From JACJWR01 sp963752505 (GTDB taxonomy: Bacteria > Actinomycetota > Actinomycetes > S36-B12 > UBA10799): a DNA stretch of 64,000 bases. Position 1 is the first letter of the stretch; every line of letters starts with the position of its first letter. Below the pieces are notes generated by a model. It had not been told where the DNA came from, searched no databases, and saw only the letters and a list, made by a program, of their open reading frames with translations. Where the stretch lies: contig CAVVYM010000004.1 in assembly GCA_963752505.1 (NCBI GenBank), positions 186,001 through 250,000 on the forward strand. Reading direction: 5' to 3'. Below, one piece after another: positions 17,501-25,757 of this stretch. The position numbers were made by a program, and so were the translations under genes.

Positions 17501-18386
17501 TGTACTCATCCCCGGTGCTGATGGATCCGGGTGTTGGGGTTCGGGCGGGCTCTGGTTTGGGGGCCCGATGCAGTGGCGCCACAGCATCGATGAGGACCCC
17601 GGCCTTGGTGTTACGGGTCGCGCGTAACACCACCCGACCAGCCTTGTTCCGGATCGCCCGAGCCGGCACCACCGCGATCCGGTACCCCTTCTTCCCCTTC
17701 GTGACAAACCGGCCGACCGTACGCCCGCGCGCACTCACCGACACCGGTCCAGCCGCCGGCAGCCGCCGATACCGCACCGCGATCCGATCAGCACGAACCC
17801 CGGAGCGGGCCAACCGGGCACCACGAGCCGCAGCTGTCGTGCGAGTCAAGGTCTTCTGGTGGGCACCCTGGTGCCGCACGCTGCGCCACCGATCACGACC
17901 CAACCGCTGCAGCGCCCGGTCATCCCACGCACCCGCCGCGCACGCCACCGCCGGCGGCGACCACTGGCCAGTCATATCACGAGCCTGCACCTGCACGCAC
18001 CGGTTGCGGCCAGGTTTGGGGACGCCCAGGTTGATCCGGCCCTGACCGGCCGGCAGCAGACGGGGGTCGCCCCAACCCTTGCCCTGACCGCGGGTGTCCA
18101 GTTTCGCGGTACGCACCACCAAGCCCGCCACCTCAGCCGACCCGGTCGTGCGGATCCTCACCGTCATATACCGGCCAGTCGCGATCGGCGCGGTGGATAG
18201 CCGCACCCGCACCACCGACCCAGCCACCGGCAACACCGAAGCAGCATCAGACGCTGTTCCTGCAACAGCCGGCTCGGCGCGGTGCCCCACCGTGCCCGCC
18301 CCAGCCGCCGGAGCCGCCAACGACCCCACCACCACCGTTACAGCCGACAACCCCGACAACACCCGCGCCCAACGCATCGCGCTCAC
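16650..18386 (-). CDS. Secreted RCC1-repeat protein
   Basis: A 578-residue protein with a signal peptide (MRWARVLSGLSAVTVVVGSL), a beta-rich N-terminal region of about 280 residues, then six repeats of about 52 residues of the RCC1 type, each holding GQAWCWG, GRLGDGDTS and TGTPTRVV. RCC1 blades form a beta-propeller of usually seven repeats. A seventh repeat is present but continues in another frame down to 16553 (GRLGDGDTSDHS to GRFGEPR), so one extra base near 16670 truncates the propeller. The repeats are almost identical at DNA level, implying recent amplification. Each repeat carries two Cys. The start is the GTG at 18386 or the ATG three codons later. Confidence 0.85.
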   Translation of the reverse strand: MSAMRWARVLSGLSAVTVVVGSLAAPAAGAGTVGHRAEPAVAGTASDAASVLPVAGSVVRVRLSTAPIATGRYMTVRIRTTGSAEVAGLVVRTAKLDTRGQGKGWGDPRLLPAGQGRINLGVPKPGRNRCVQVQARDMTGQWSPPAVACAAGAWDDRALQRLGRDRWRSVRHQGAHQKTLTRTTAAARGARLARSGVRADRIAVRYRRLPAAGPVSVSARGRTVGRFVTKGKKGYRIAVVPARAIRNKAGRVVLRATRNTKAGVLIDAVAPLHRAPKPEPARTPTPGSISTGDEYTCAVDTAGQAWCWGLGHKGRLGDGDTSPHRTGTPTRVVGNHTFTTINAGAEHTCALDTTGQAWCWGKDDGSSGRLGDGDTSYHFTGTPTRVIGNHTFTTINAAGGHTCAVDAGGQAWCWGYGYRGVLGDGDTSPHSTGTPTRVVGDHTFTTISGNRHTCALDTGGQAWCWGGGSRGRLGDGDTSYHSTGTPTRVVGNHTFTTINAGAGHTCAVDAGGQAWCWGDGSRGRLGDGDTSYHFTGTPTRVVGDHTFTTIAARSGGACALDTGGQAWCWGTGRSRQAR

Positions 18387-18434
18387 CCCGCTCGAGTAGC
18401 CCCTTCGAACCTACGTGCCCATCAACCAATCGGT

Positions 18435-18452
18435 TAGGGACCAAAGTCCCTA
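18435..18452. promoter_or_regulatory. 18-bp perfect inverted repeat resembling a DosR/DevR box
   Basis: TAGGGAC-CAAA-GTCCCTA has two 7-bp arms. Its core matches the mycobacterial DosR (DevR) consensus GGGACT-WWA-GTCCC at 13 of 14 positions. It lies 49 bp upstream of the RCC1 gene start, a usual place for an activator site. That a NarL-type response regulator binds here is inference; no such regulator is encoded in the window. Confidence 0.55.
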
Positions 18453-18779
18453 GCCCGCAGCCACCAACGCGGGCTATCGACCATCAGCAACTCCGGGTTC
18501 GCTTGACATCGCAATCCCTCGGGAACAAGTTGACGCTGGACAATGTCTCTCCACCCGCACCGGTTCCTGGGCTCCAGCCCATTCCGGTGCAGAATCCCCC
18601 TCGGCGCACCGGAACCGCCCGCCCGTTGGCGAAGGTTCCAGCTGCCATCGGCAGGCGCTCGGGACACCAGCACCACGGGACGCCGAGCCCCTCAGCCAGG
18701 GCCGGACGTTGGTGACGGCGCCCGAGGCGGGGCCATGGCAGGCCGATCGCTGCTGGTCGTGTCGCCGGAGGCCTCGCCA

Positions 18780-18805
18780 CCAATCCTCGCCATGGCGAGG
18801 ATTGG
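18780..18805. promoter_or_regulatory. 26-bp perfect palindrome, candidate TetR operator
   Basis: CCAATCCTCGCCA-TGGCGAGGATTGG is a complete palindrome with no central spacer, 100 bp upstream of the TetR gene. TetR proteins commonly bind such sites and repress themselves, so autoregulation is likely but not shown. It does not resemble the inverted repeat in front of the acyl-CoA ligase. Confidence 0.6.
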
Positions 18806-18904
18806 CCTGCCACACCGGCTGGTAGAGCATCGATGGGACCGCGAGGCGGGTGGACGGACGTGGGGAAAGAGTTGCGATTGGCTGATCTCTGCGACACTTG
18901 GAGT

Positions 18905-19492
18905 GTGAGGACTCAAGGGAGAGGTGCCCAGACCAAAGCACGCGTTCTGGCTGCGGCGCTGCCTCTCTTCGCCGAGGCCGGTGATCAGGCGCGTATTGAC
19001 GATCTCAGCACGGCCAGTGGGGTGAGCGTCGGAAGCATCTACCACCACTTCGGCAGTCGCGAAGGTGTGGTCAACGCCGTCTACGCCGAGCAGTTGTCGG
19101 CCTTGGTGCAGGCGTTGGCGGAGGCGACAACTGCGATGGACGACCTCAAGGATGGTGTCCGGGTGTTCGTCGACACCTACATCGGGTGGATCACTGAGCA
19201 CCCAGAGGCTGCGACCTTCATCTACGGAATCGGTCACTTTCCGAAGTACGAGGACACGGCCTCGGTGGCTGCGGTCAGCAAATCCGATGCCATCACCTCG
19301 TTGACCCGCTGGTTCGATGCCTTCGCCCAGGCTGGCGAGGTCGGGGTCACAGATCCCATCATCGTGGAACTGGTTCTGCTCGGTCCGGTCCGGGAGTACT
19401 GCCAGCGGTTCCTGGCCGGCACGGTCTCGGAGCCGCCGGACGTGGTGGGGCCGCAGTTGGCGGAGGCTGCCTGGCGTGCGCTGCGCGCCTGA
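18905..19492 (+). CDS. TetR family transcriptional regulator
   Basis: About 195 residues. The N-terminal helix-turn-helix is clear: TKARVLAAALPLFAEAG, then GVSVGSIYHHFGSREGVVNAVY. The C-terminal ligand domain is helical and unassigned. The GTG at 18905 puts the usual 10 residues before the first helix, but its binding site (GGAG) is too close, so an upstream start (ATG 18833) is possible. It converges with an acyl-CoA ligase, 61 bp apart, which suggests an acyl-CoA or fatty acid effector. Confidence 0.85.
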   Translation: MRTQGRGAQTKARVLAAALPLFAEAGDQARIDDLSTASGVSVGSIYHHFGSREGVVNAVYAEQLSALVQALAEATTAMDDLKDGVRVFVDTYIGWITEHPEAATFIYGIGHFPKYEDTASVAAVSKSDAITSLTRWFDAFAQAGEVGVTDPIIVELVLLGPVREYCQRFLAGTVSEPPDVVGPQLAEAAWRALRA

Positions 19493-19553
19493 GCCAACAT
19501 GTTCGGCACCGGGCGTTTGGCCCACCGGCCGCGTCTCTGGTCCGCTCAAAGGC

Positions 19554-21410
19554 TCACGAGTACATCTGTTCGACCAAGGGCGCGAATTCCTCGGCCACGG
19601 CCTTTCGCTTGACCTTCAGGCTGGGCGTGAGGTCACCGTCCTCCACGGTCAGGGGGCGAGGCAGGATCCTGAACTGCTTGATGGTTTCCCATCGGTTGAG
19701 TTGCGCATTGAGGGTCTCGATTGCCTGCGTGACTTCCTCGCAGAGGATGGGGTTCTGCGAAATCTCAGCGAAGCCCGTTGTGGCCAGGTCGTTGTCGGAA
19801 GCGAACGCAGCCACGGCGTCCTCGTTCAGCGCCACCAGAGCTGTGGCGTACTTGCGCCCGTCGGCGACGACGATGAATTCAGCGGCCAACGGACACAGTC
19901 CCTTGAATCGGGCGGCGATGGCGCTGGGCGCGATGTATTTGCCGCCTGAGGTCTTGACCAGATCCTTCTTGCGGTCTGTGATCCGCAGCCGCCCCTCGTT
20001 GTCGAATTCGCCGATGTCTCCGGTGGCGAACCACCCCTCGCGGACCCCGAAGACTTCCTTCGTCGCTTCGGGTCGGTGCCGATAGCCGCGCATGACTCCC
20101 GGTCCTTTGATCAGGATTTCGCCGTCGTCGGCCAGTGCGACCTGGGTTCCGGGCAAGGGGTAGCCGACGGTCCCGGCCTGCAGCGAATCGGTTCGGCCCA
20201 CGACCGTTCCGGCGGCGGTCTCGGTCAGTCCATAGGCCTCGATCACGGTCAGCCCGGCGATGCTGAACCAGTCGACAACGGCGCTGCTGAGCGGTGCTGA
20301 ACCCGAGACCATGTAGCGCAGGTGCCCCCCGAGCGTGTCACGAATCTTGGTGAATACGAGGCGGTCGGCGATCTGCAGCTGCAGTTCGAGGAGCAGACCG
20401 AGTGGCTTGCCGTCTGATCGGCGTTGGTGTGCTTCGCGCCCGACGCCGAAGGCCCATGTGAAGAGCCGGAACGCCAGACCGCCCTTCTGCGTGGCCTTCT
20501 GCTCAACCGCGCTGTGAACCTTCTCCAGGATTCTGGGAGCTGCCGCCATATACGTCGGCTTGATGGATTGCAGATTCTCCAGCACCCGATCGAGTCGACC
20601 ATCGACGGCTGTCACACCGCCGACGGCGAGGTGGATCGCAATCAGGACCTTGCCCATTGAGTGCGACAGCGGCAGCCAGAGGTATTGCACATCCGCGTGC
20701 GTGATGATGTCGAGTTCGGCCATAGCCGCGCCTTCGTAGACCCAGTTGCCGTGCGTCAGCTCCACCCCCTTGGGCTTCCCGGTCGTTCCGGAGGTGTAGA
20801 TGAGCGTGGCCAATCGGTCCGGACCGATCTCGGCCGACGTCTTTTCGACGAGGTCAGGCTGATGCATCAGCACCTCGCGGCCACGAGCGCGGAGGTCGGA
20901 CCAACGCAGCGAACCGGAGCCGCGGGGAGTGTCGTCGATGAGGATCACCCGCTTCAGGTCCGGCAGGTCCTGCAGGGATGCCTGGAGTCGCTCGAGTTGA
21001 ACCTCGTCCTCGGCGATCAGGACGCTCGACCCCGAGTCCTCGAGGATGTGCGCCACGTCATCCGGATTGGTTGAGGGATAGATGGCGGTCGTGGCGCCAC
21101 CGGCAAGCATGACTGCGTAGTCGGCCAGGATCCACTCGATCCTGGTCGAGCAGATGAGGGCCACCCGGTCCTCGGGGTTCAGGCCGAGGTCGATGAGTCC
21201 GGCCGCCAGTTCTTGGGCGTGTGCCACCGCATCGTGCCAAGTCATCTTCTGCCAACCGCCCGCTCCGGGGATCAGGAAGGCCGGCTCGGGGCCGCTGGAT
21301 GCGGCCCGGGACAGAATCATTTCGGCCAAGGATCCGGGACGATTGGGGGGCTGAGGCTGTGGAGCCGACCCGGCTGTGTCGGCTGCTGTGGTCGCTGATG
21401 CCGGATTCAT
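19554..21410 (-). CDS. Long-chain fatty acid-CoA ligase (AMP-forming)
   Basis: A 618-residue adenylate-forming enzyme. Motifs in order: the phosphate loop YTSGTTGKPKGVELTHGN near residue 205, AYGLTETA near 390, the TGDIGEFDNEGRLRITDRKKD hinge (in short: GDIGE and DRKKD) near 490, and the catalytic Lys in SLKVKRKAV near the end. The length and the GLTETA/DRKKD forms match long-chain FadD15-type enzymes that activate fatty acids for beta-oxidation or lipid synthesis. ATG at 21408-21410 chosen with AAGGG upstream. An inverted repeat at 21481-21507 sits in its promoter region. Confidence 0.9.
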   Translation of the reverse strand: MNPASATTAADTAGSAPQPQPPNRPGSLAEMILSRAASSGPEPAFLIPGAGGWQKMTWHDAVAHAQELAAGLIDLGLNPEDRVALICSTRIEWILADYAVMLAGGATTAIYPSTNPDDVAHILEDSGSSVLIAEDEVQLERLQASLQDLPDLKRVILIDDTPRGSGSLRWSDLRARGREVLMHQPDLVEKTSAEIGPDRLATLIYTSGTTGKPKGVELTHGNWVYEGAAMAELDIITHADVQYLWLPLSHSMGKVLIAIHLAVGGVTAVDGRLDRVLENLQSIKPTYMAAAPRILEKVHSAVEQKATQKGGLAFRLFTWAFGVGREAHQRRSDGKPLGLLLELQLQIADRLVFTKIRDTLGGHLRYMVSGSAPLSSAVVDWFSIAGLTVIEAYGLTETAAGTVVGRTDSLQAGTVGYPLPGTQVALADDGEILIKGPGVMRGYRHRPEATKEVFGVREGWFATGDIGEFDNEGRLRITDRKKDLVKTSGGKYIAPSAIAARFKGLCPLAAEFIVVADGRKYATALVALNEDAVAAFASDNDLATTGFAEISQNPILCEEVTQAIETLNAQLNRWETIKQFRILPRPLTVEDGDLTPSLKVKRKAVAEEFAPLVEQMYS

Positions 21411-21480
21411 GGTGGCCCTTCGTCGCGGTGGGTCTCGGAGTTGGCGGTTCGTGCAACGTCGAAGCCAACTACATCGAATC

Positions 21481-21507
21481 ATGTTCTAGAGGAGCCTACT
21501 AGAACAT
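21481..21507. promoter_or_regulatory. Inverted repeat upstream of the acyl-CoA ligase gene
   Basis: ATGTTCTAG and CTAGAACAT form 9-bp arms around a 9-bp centre, 71 bp upstream of the ligase ATG. The half-site AGAAC also occurs in KstR-type TetR operators, although there the arms face the other way. A TetR-type operator controlling lipid activation is a reasonable inference. Confidence 0.5.
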
Positions 21508-21540
21508 TCCTCGATTGCAAGTGGTCCCACGCGTTCGCCG

Positions 21541-21840
21541 GACGGCTGCGGCGGAACCAGCCTCAGCAAACTCATCGAGCTGCACCGAGAGGCGATCGAG
21601 GCGCAGCGCGCTGCGGAGCGCTATCGGGGAGGCTTCTGTGGAACGCCACTCGTCATGGCCGAACTCGAGCGCGAGCTAGTCGAGCCCGCGGTCGAGGATC
21701 GGAAGTCGCGGCTGAGAGAGCTGCTGGGGTTCTTGGGGCTCGACGAAGTCGCCCTGGAGTTGGCCGTCGAAACGATCCTGCACTGGGAACTCACAGACGC
21801 TTCTATGTTTGTCAAGGCATGCTGCTGGCCTCCATCACAC
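21541..21840 (+). pseudogene. Coding remnant next to transposase genes, no start codon
   Basis: One frame stays open from 21490 and shows strong GC-rich third positions and a coherent helical product (SKLIELHREAIEAQRAAERY, then ELERELVEPAVEDRKSRLRE, then a hydrophobic helix around LGFLGLDEVALELAV). The only internal ATG (21655) lacks a binding site and the 3' end reads into the IS110 remnant. I take it as a fragment of a gene broken by the element. The family is not recognised. Confidence 0.35.
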
Positions 21841-22401
21841 GGAACAGTTCGCGGGCGACGTAGCGCTTCAGGCAGCGGCAGATGTCGGTGTCGGACATGC
21901 CCTCGGCCCGCCGCCGGGCCACGTAGGCCTGGGTTCGGGGGCAGACCCGCCAACGGGTCAGGGCGATGTCGTGCAGGGCCCGGTTGAGGGCACGGTCGCC
22001 GCCGCGGTTGAGTCGGTAGCGGGTTGTCTGCCCGCTGCTGGCCGGGATGGGGCAGGCCCCCGAGAGGCTGGCGAACGCGGCCTCGCTGCGACACCGTCCT
22101 GGATGCGACCACGAGACGAGCGCCTGGGCCGAAGAGGCCGAGCCGACCCCGGTCAGTTCCAGCAGTTCAGGGGCGGCCTCGGCCACCAGGCCCTGCAGGG
22201 CGCGCTTGTTCTCGGCCAGGTCGGTGTTCGCCCGGCGGATGGCCTGGGCCAGCCTCTTCATCTCGGCGCGGGCCACGACCCGTTGCACGTCCGGATCTGC
22301 GCACGTGCCCCGCCTGCGCGCGATCCCGGTCAGCACCCGGTCGTTGAGGGCCGCCCGGGACACGGCCCGATCGGCGTCGTCCCCGGTCAGCAGCAGAGAC
22401 C
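21812..22401 (-). pseudogene. IS110 family transposase, C-terminal remnant
   Basis: The frame carries the C-terminal Transposase_20 domain: LLELTGVGSASSAQALVSW, then EAAFASLSGACPIPASSGQ, then NRGGDRALNRALHDIAL. The N-terminal RuvC-like DEDD domain is missing; coding similarity ends at about 22401 (SLLLTGDDADRA), where another transposase sequence begins. A GTG at 22363 could give a 183-residue product, but without the catalytic domain it cannot transpose. Confidence 0.85.
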
Positions 22402-22562
22402 GACACCAGCCGAAATTACGGCCGTCGACCTACCGGCGCGCCCTCAAGCTGATCAGAAAGTCGCAGGTCGCCCCGGACATCGAGGCAAGGGTCCGTCACA
22501 CCGTAGATGAACACGGTCAACCCCTGGCGCTGGGTGGACGCCCGCGGCATCTGCACGTTGAG

Positions 22563-24299
22563 ATGCTGCTCGCCGCGATTGTCGCCACAGCGCTGGCAGG
22601 CCAACCGCTGCACCTGCGCAATGTGCACCACCTGGTCACCGTGGCAATGAAGAAGTCCGCCAGAGCGCAGTACGGCTTCCGCTGGACTGAGACAACCGGC
22701 GGTGTCCGAGTCCGGCGCACGGTCTCCTACCGCCAGTTCACCTACCTGTTCCAGCGCCTGGAGGACGTGTTGGGCGCCCTCCAGGGAGGCACTCCGCCCG
22801 ACCAGCGTGACTACCCGGCGGGAGACCTTCCCGACCTAGCTAGCGCGCTGAGCATCGTGCAGGAGGCTGGTCCGTTCAAGCCTGGCGAGGCAACAGAGGT
22901 TCGGCTTGCGCGGGCGACCATCGACACCGAGAACCAGGTTCGGGTGAAACTCCTGCAAGGGGTCAGCGACGCCATCCTGGAGGCGACGCTGCCCGCCCGG
23001 CTGCTGACCGGCGCCGCGTACGCGGTCGACGAATCCGCAGTGCGCGCATGGGCGAAACCGCGTCAGGATCGAGCATCGGCCGACCTCGACGCTCGATGGG
23101 GCTACAAGACAGCGACCTTCGGCGACCCTGCCGACAAGTTCTTCGGCTACTCCCTGACCGCCCTGGCACCCGTGCGAGCCCTCGACCAGCCCGAGAGTCG
23201 CATGCCGGCGGTGGCAGCCCGCCTCGCGCTCCGCCCAGCCGCCAACGACAACATCGAACCCGCCCTGACCGGCATCCAGTCACTCCAGGCCCACGGCCAC
23301 CAGGTCAAAGAACTCATCGCCGACCGTGGATATACCTACAAGAAGGCCCAGAAGTGGCAGACACCGCTGCGCGAACTCGGCATCGCGCCGGTGCTGGACC
23401 TGCACCCCCACGACCGCGGCGCCCACTACGACAAGGAAACCGGGGCGGTCTGGATAGACGGGTGGCCCTACTGCGCCGAAACCCCCGAACGCCTCAAAAA
23501 GATTCCCAGGCCGCCGTCGTTCAGCGCCGGCAAACCGCGACCCACCACCAACACCCCTGCAACTCACCCGAGCCACACCACGACCGCGACGAACACCCGC
23601 GCCCTGGCAAGCGCCGCCAAGCAGGAGCGCAATCACGCCCGCAACACCGAAGTCGCCCAAGCACTCGAGAAGTTCCACCAACTAATCGCCGAACGCGGCC
23701 AGTACGCACTGCGCAGAGTCGCCGGCCCCGATGCCACCGGCAAAGAGCGGTTCGAAGACCCCGCACACGCCGGCCAACTCACCTGCGCCAACTGCCCCAT
23801 CTCCGTGCACTTCGTCGATGTCCCCGTCATCGACAGCGCACCCGACAAGAACGACCCCGCCAGCCCCCTGATCTGTCGCCAACGCACCATCACCGCCCCC
23901 GGCCACATCCAAGCCAAACTCCGCCAAGAACACCGGTGGGGCACCCCGGACTGGATCAACTCCTACAGCCGCCGAAACGTCGTCGAAGGCCTGTTCGGCA
24001 CACTCAAATCCCCCGACGGCACCCAGATCAGGCGGGGCTGGAGCAAACTCACCGGCCTGGTCAAACACACCATCCTGCTCACCTGCGTCACCGCAGCCAT
24101 GAACATGCACGCCGTGGCCGACTGGCTCACGACCAACTACCCCGCCGACCCGCACTGGCTCAACCACCTCGACGACCACCAAGCAACCAGCGCAACGCTC
24201 GACCACCAGCCCCACACCCGGTCCGGCTCCGGAACTGACCAGGCACCCGCCAACGGCCCACCACCACCGGCCGCCACCAGCCCCGCCAGCGCCAACTAG
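22563..24299 (+). CDS. DDE-type transposase (IS1182-like), 5' end unresolved
   Basis: The protein shows an RNase-H-like layout: first Asp in AYAVDESAVRAW, second Asp in KELIADRGYTYKKAQ, and the Glu in RRNVVEGLFGTLKSP. Between the second and third lies a Cys-containing insert (LTCANCPISVHF). The frame is open upstream into the antisense of the IS110 remnant, and family-like sequence already starts near 22410 (RRALKLIRKSQVAPDIEARV), but no good start codon lies there. The first in-frame ATG after that is 22563. Either an upstream start was lost at the junction or an unusual codon is used. Plus-strand codons in the last 900 bases are extremely C-rich compared with neighbours, a sign of transfer. 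Confidence 0.75.
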   Translation: MLLAAIVATALAGQPLHLRNVHHLVTVAMKKSARAQYGFRWTETTGGVRVRRTVSYRQFTYLFQRLEDVLGALQGGTPPDQRDYPAGDLPDLASALSIVQEAGPFKPGEATEVRLARATIDTENQVRVKLLQGVSDAILEATLPARLLTGAAYAVDESAVRAWAKPRQDRASADLDARWGYKTATFGDPADKFFGYSLTALAPVRALDQPESRMPAVAARLALRPAANDNIEPALTGIQSLQAHGHQVKELIADRGYTYKKAQKWQTPLRELGIAPVLDLHPHDRGAHYDKETGAVWIDGWPYCAETPERLKKIPRPPSFSAGKPRPTTNTPATHPSHTTTATNTRALASAAKQERNHARNTEVAQALEKFHQLIAERGQYALRRVAGPDATGKERFEDPAHAGQLTCANCPISVHFVDVPVIDSAPDKNDPASPLICRQRTITAPGHIQAKLRQEHRWGTPDWINSYSRRNVVEGLFGTLKSPDGTQIRRGWSKLTGLVKHTILLTCVTAAMNMHAVADWLTTNYPADPHWLNHLDDHQATSATLDHQPHTRSGSGTDQAPANGPPPPAATSPASAN

Positions 24300-24484
24300 C
24301 GCCGCGGGGCCTATCGGCCTGCCCAAAAACACCCCGAAACCCGCACAACACGGCCGCAAACCCCACACCAGAGCCATCTGAAGCCCCCCACACCCAGCGG
24401 TAGCAGCCAACCCCTCACTCAGAACGACACAAGGCCCCGCAAACCACCCTCAGCGCACCACAAACACCCCGCACACACGGCAAA

Positions 24485-24519
24485 GCCCCCTGCCCGCAGA
24501 GGTTCTGTAAACAGGGGGC
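24485..24519 (-). terminator. Stem-loop downstream of tRNA-Ser(CGA)
   Basis: GCCCCCTG and CAGGGGGC form an 8-bp stem 23 bases past the tRNA 3' end on the minus strand, followed there by CTTTG. It is likely the tRNA terminator, although the T tract is short. Confidence 0.5.
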
Positions 24520-24541
24520 AGGGGGTTACGTGAGGACCCCC

Positions 24542-24631
24542 TGGCGGTGGCGGTGGGATTCGAACCCACGGTGGAGTTGCCCCCACACACGCTTTCGAGG
24601 CGTGCTCCTTTGGCCGCTCGGACACGCCACC
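24542..24631 (-). tRNA. tRNA-Ser(CGA)
   Basis: The 90-nt sequence folds with acceptor GGTGGCG/CGCCACC, a class II variable arm, T-loop GGTTCGAATCC and an encoded CCA. The anticodon loop is CTCGAAA between CACGC and GCGTG, so the anticodon is CGA, reading UCG. Confidence 0.95.
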
Positions 24632-24727
24632 GCGCACAAGAGTACTGGTGGCTTCCGTGGAGCATGCAACAGGCCCGTGCCACGGAACGCGTCGAGCGTC
24701 CGTGCAACGGGCCAGTTGCGGAGGGAA

Positions 24728-25405
24728 CTAGGCGGCAGCGGGAGTCGGCTGGGGCACGGCGTTGGGGTCGGCGGGAGCCGCCGGATCGGGCTGGGGGCAG
24801 CCGGGACCGCTCACGGTGGGGATGGGGACGGTGAGCTCGGCCTGCGCCGTGCCCGCATCGACGACTCCTTCGAAGGGGCCGACGAGGATCAACTCAAGGC
24901 CCACCACATCGGGGGACTCCTGCATCTCCACCGCCCCTGCAAGGTAGGCGTTGAGCGTCTTGGCCGCCTCCGCTGAGGTGGGGCCGTAGCGAATCACGGC
25001 GGGTGCCGTGGTGACGTCGGTGGAGCCGTTGCCCACGCTGGCGATCTGGAAGCCGGAGCCCCCCAGGACCTCGGCAGCGTTGCCGGCCGAACCCGCCGGT
25101 GCGCTCGAGTTGAGCACCGTGACCTGGATCTGATCGGGCGGCAGCGGGGTCGGCGTTACGTTCACCGTCACGCAGGCATCCGGTTCCGCCTCGCCATCTG
25201 CAGACGTGGCCGATGAATCGGACTGGAAGAACTGGCCGATCCCGTAGCCGACGCCGAACAGCACGGCCATTCCAACCAGCGTGATCAGGATCATTTTTCC
25301 GACGGGGGTCTTCTTGACGGGGGGATTCGATCCGCCACCGCTACCGGTGCGCCGCCGCGGCGCGGCGGCTCCCGGCTGCGGTTGTGGACTCTCGTGGTCA
25401 GTCAT
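24728..25405 (-). CDS. LytR C-terminal domain protein, membrane anchored
   Basis: The 225-residue protein has a charged cytoplasmic N-terminus rich in Pro/Arg, one membrane helix (MILITLVGMAVLFGVGYGIG, about residues 37-56), and an extracytoplasmic LytR_C-type domain with the family start IQVTVLNSSAPAGSAGNAAE. The tail is Pro/Ala-rich. These domains accompany cell-wall polymer ligases and their role alone is unknown. ATG at 25403-25405 with GGGG just upstream. It lies between two tRNA-Ser genes on the same strand. Confidence 0.82.
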   Translation of the reverse strand: MTDHESPQPQPGAAAPRRRTGSGGGSNPPVKKTPVGKMILITLVGMAVLFGVGYGIGQFFQSDSSATSADGEAEPDACVTVNVTPTPLPPDQIQVTVLNSSAPAGSAGNAAEVLGGSGFQIASVGNGSTDVTTAPAVIRYGPTSAEAAKTLNAYLAGAVEMQESPDVVGLELILVGPFEGVVDAGTAQAELTVPIPTVSGPGCPQPDPAAPADPNAVPQPTPAAA

Positions 25406-25472
25406 GCCCCACACTGTACGAGCGACCCATCCGGACTCCGAGAAGGCGCTCGGGAGGTGTGTTGAGTTGTGG

Positions 25473-25560
25473 TGGCGGAGGATGCGGGATTCGAACCCGC
25501 GAGGGGTTGCCCCCAACACGCTTTCCAAGCGTGCGCCATAGGCCACTAGGCGAATCCTCC
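25473..25560 (-). tRNA. tRNA-Ser(GGA)
   Basis: The 88-nt sequence has acceptor GGAGGAT/ATCCTCC, a long variable arm, GGTTCGAATCC and an encoded CCA. The anticodon loop TTGGAAA between CACGC and GCGTG gives GGA, reading UCC and UCU. It shares its anticodon stem with the tRNA-Ser(CGA) 0.9 kb away. Confidence 0.95.
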
Positions 25561-25604
25561 GAGGAGACCTTACGACAGTCGTGATGCCGTGGCATATGCT
25601 GGGG

Positions 25605-25697
25605 CGCGACCCCCCGTGTGGCGACGTCCCGTAAACCCCCCCAGGGCCGGAAGGCAGCAAGGGTACCCGGGCTCCGTCGGGTGCGCGGGGGGTCACC
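25605..25697 (+). ncRNA. ffs: Small signal recognition particle RNA (4.5S type)
   Basis: A long hairpin opens with GACCCCCCG and closes with CGGGGGGTC. Its apical part carries the conserved SRP domain IV sequence GGGCCGGAAGGCAGCAAGGG, with a GGAA tetraloop and the asymmetric internal loop that binds Ffh. Location just before dnaX on the same strand is the common actinobacterial arrangement. Ends are approximate by a few bases. Confidence 0.92.
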
Positions 25698-25757
25698 TTT
25701 TGCAGGCCTGTCTGTTGATTCCTCTGCCGCCTCGCAGGGCAGGGTTAGGGTGTTGTC

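Larger units (their letters stand above)
21812..24299. mobile_element. Nested mobile-element region
   Basis: A DDE transposase gene (plus strand) abuts and appears to have cut an IS110 transposase gene (minus strand) near 22401. Both sit between the acyl-CoA ligase and a tRNA-Ser gene. I could not identify terminal inverted repeats or target duplications with confidence. IS110 elements normally lack both, so the outer limits are approximate. Confidence 0.65.

Noticed and set aside
16752..17627. Open frame with Gly/Ala repeats opposite the RCC1 gene
   Set aside because: It mirrors the RCC1 DNA repeats; signal peptide, binding sites and family motifs are on the other strand.
23048..24238. Second long frame inside the DDE transposase gene
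   Set aside because: Pro/Arg-rich frame with no motif, explained by the C-rich codon use of the real frame.
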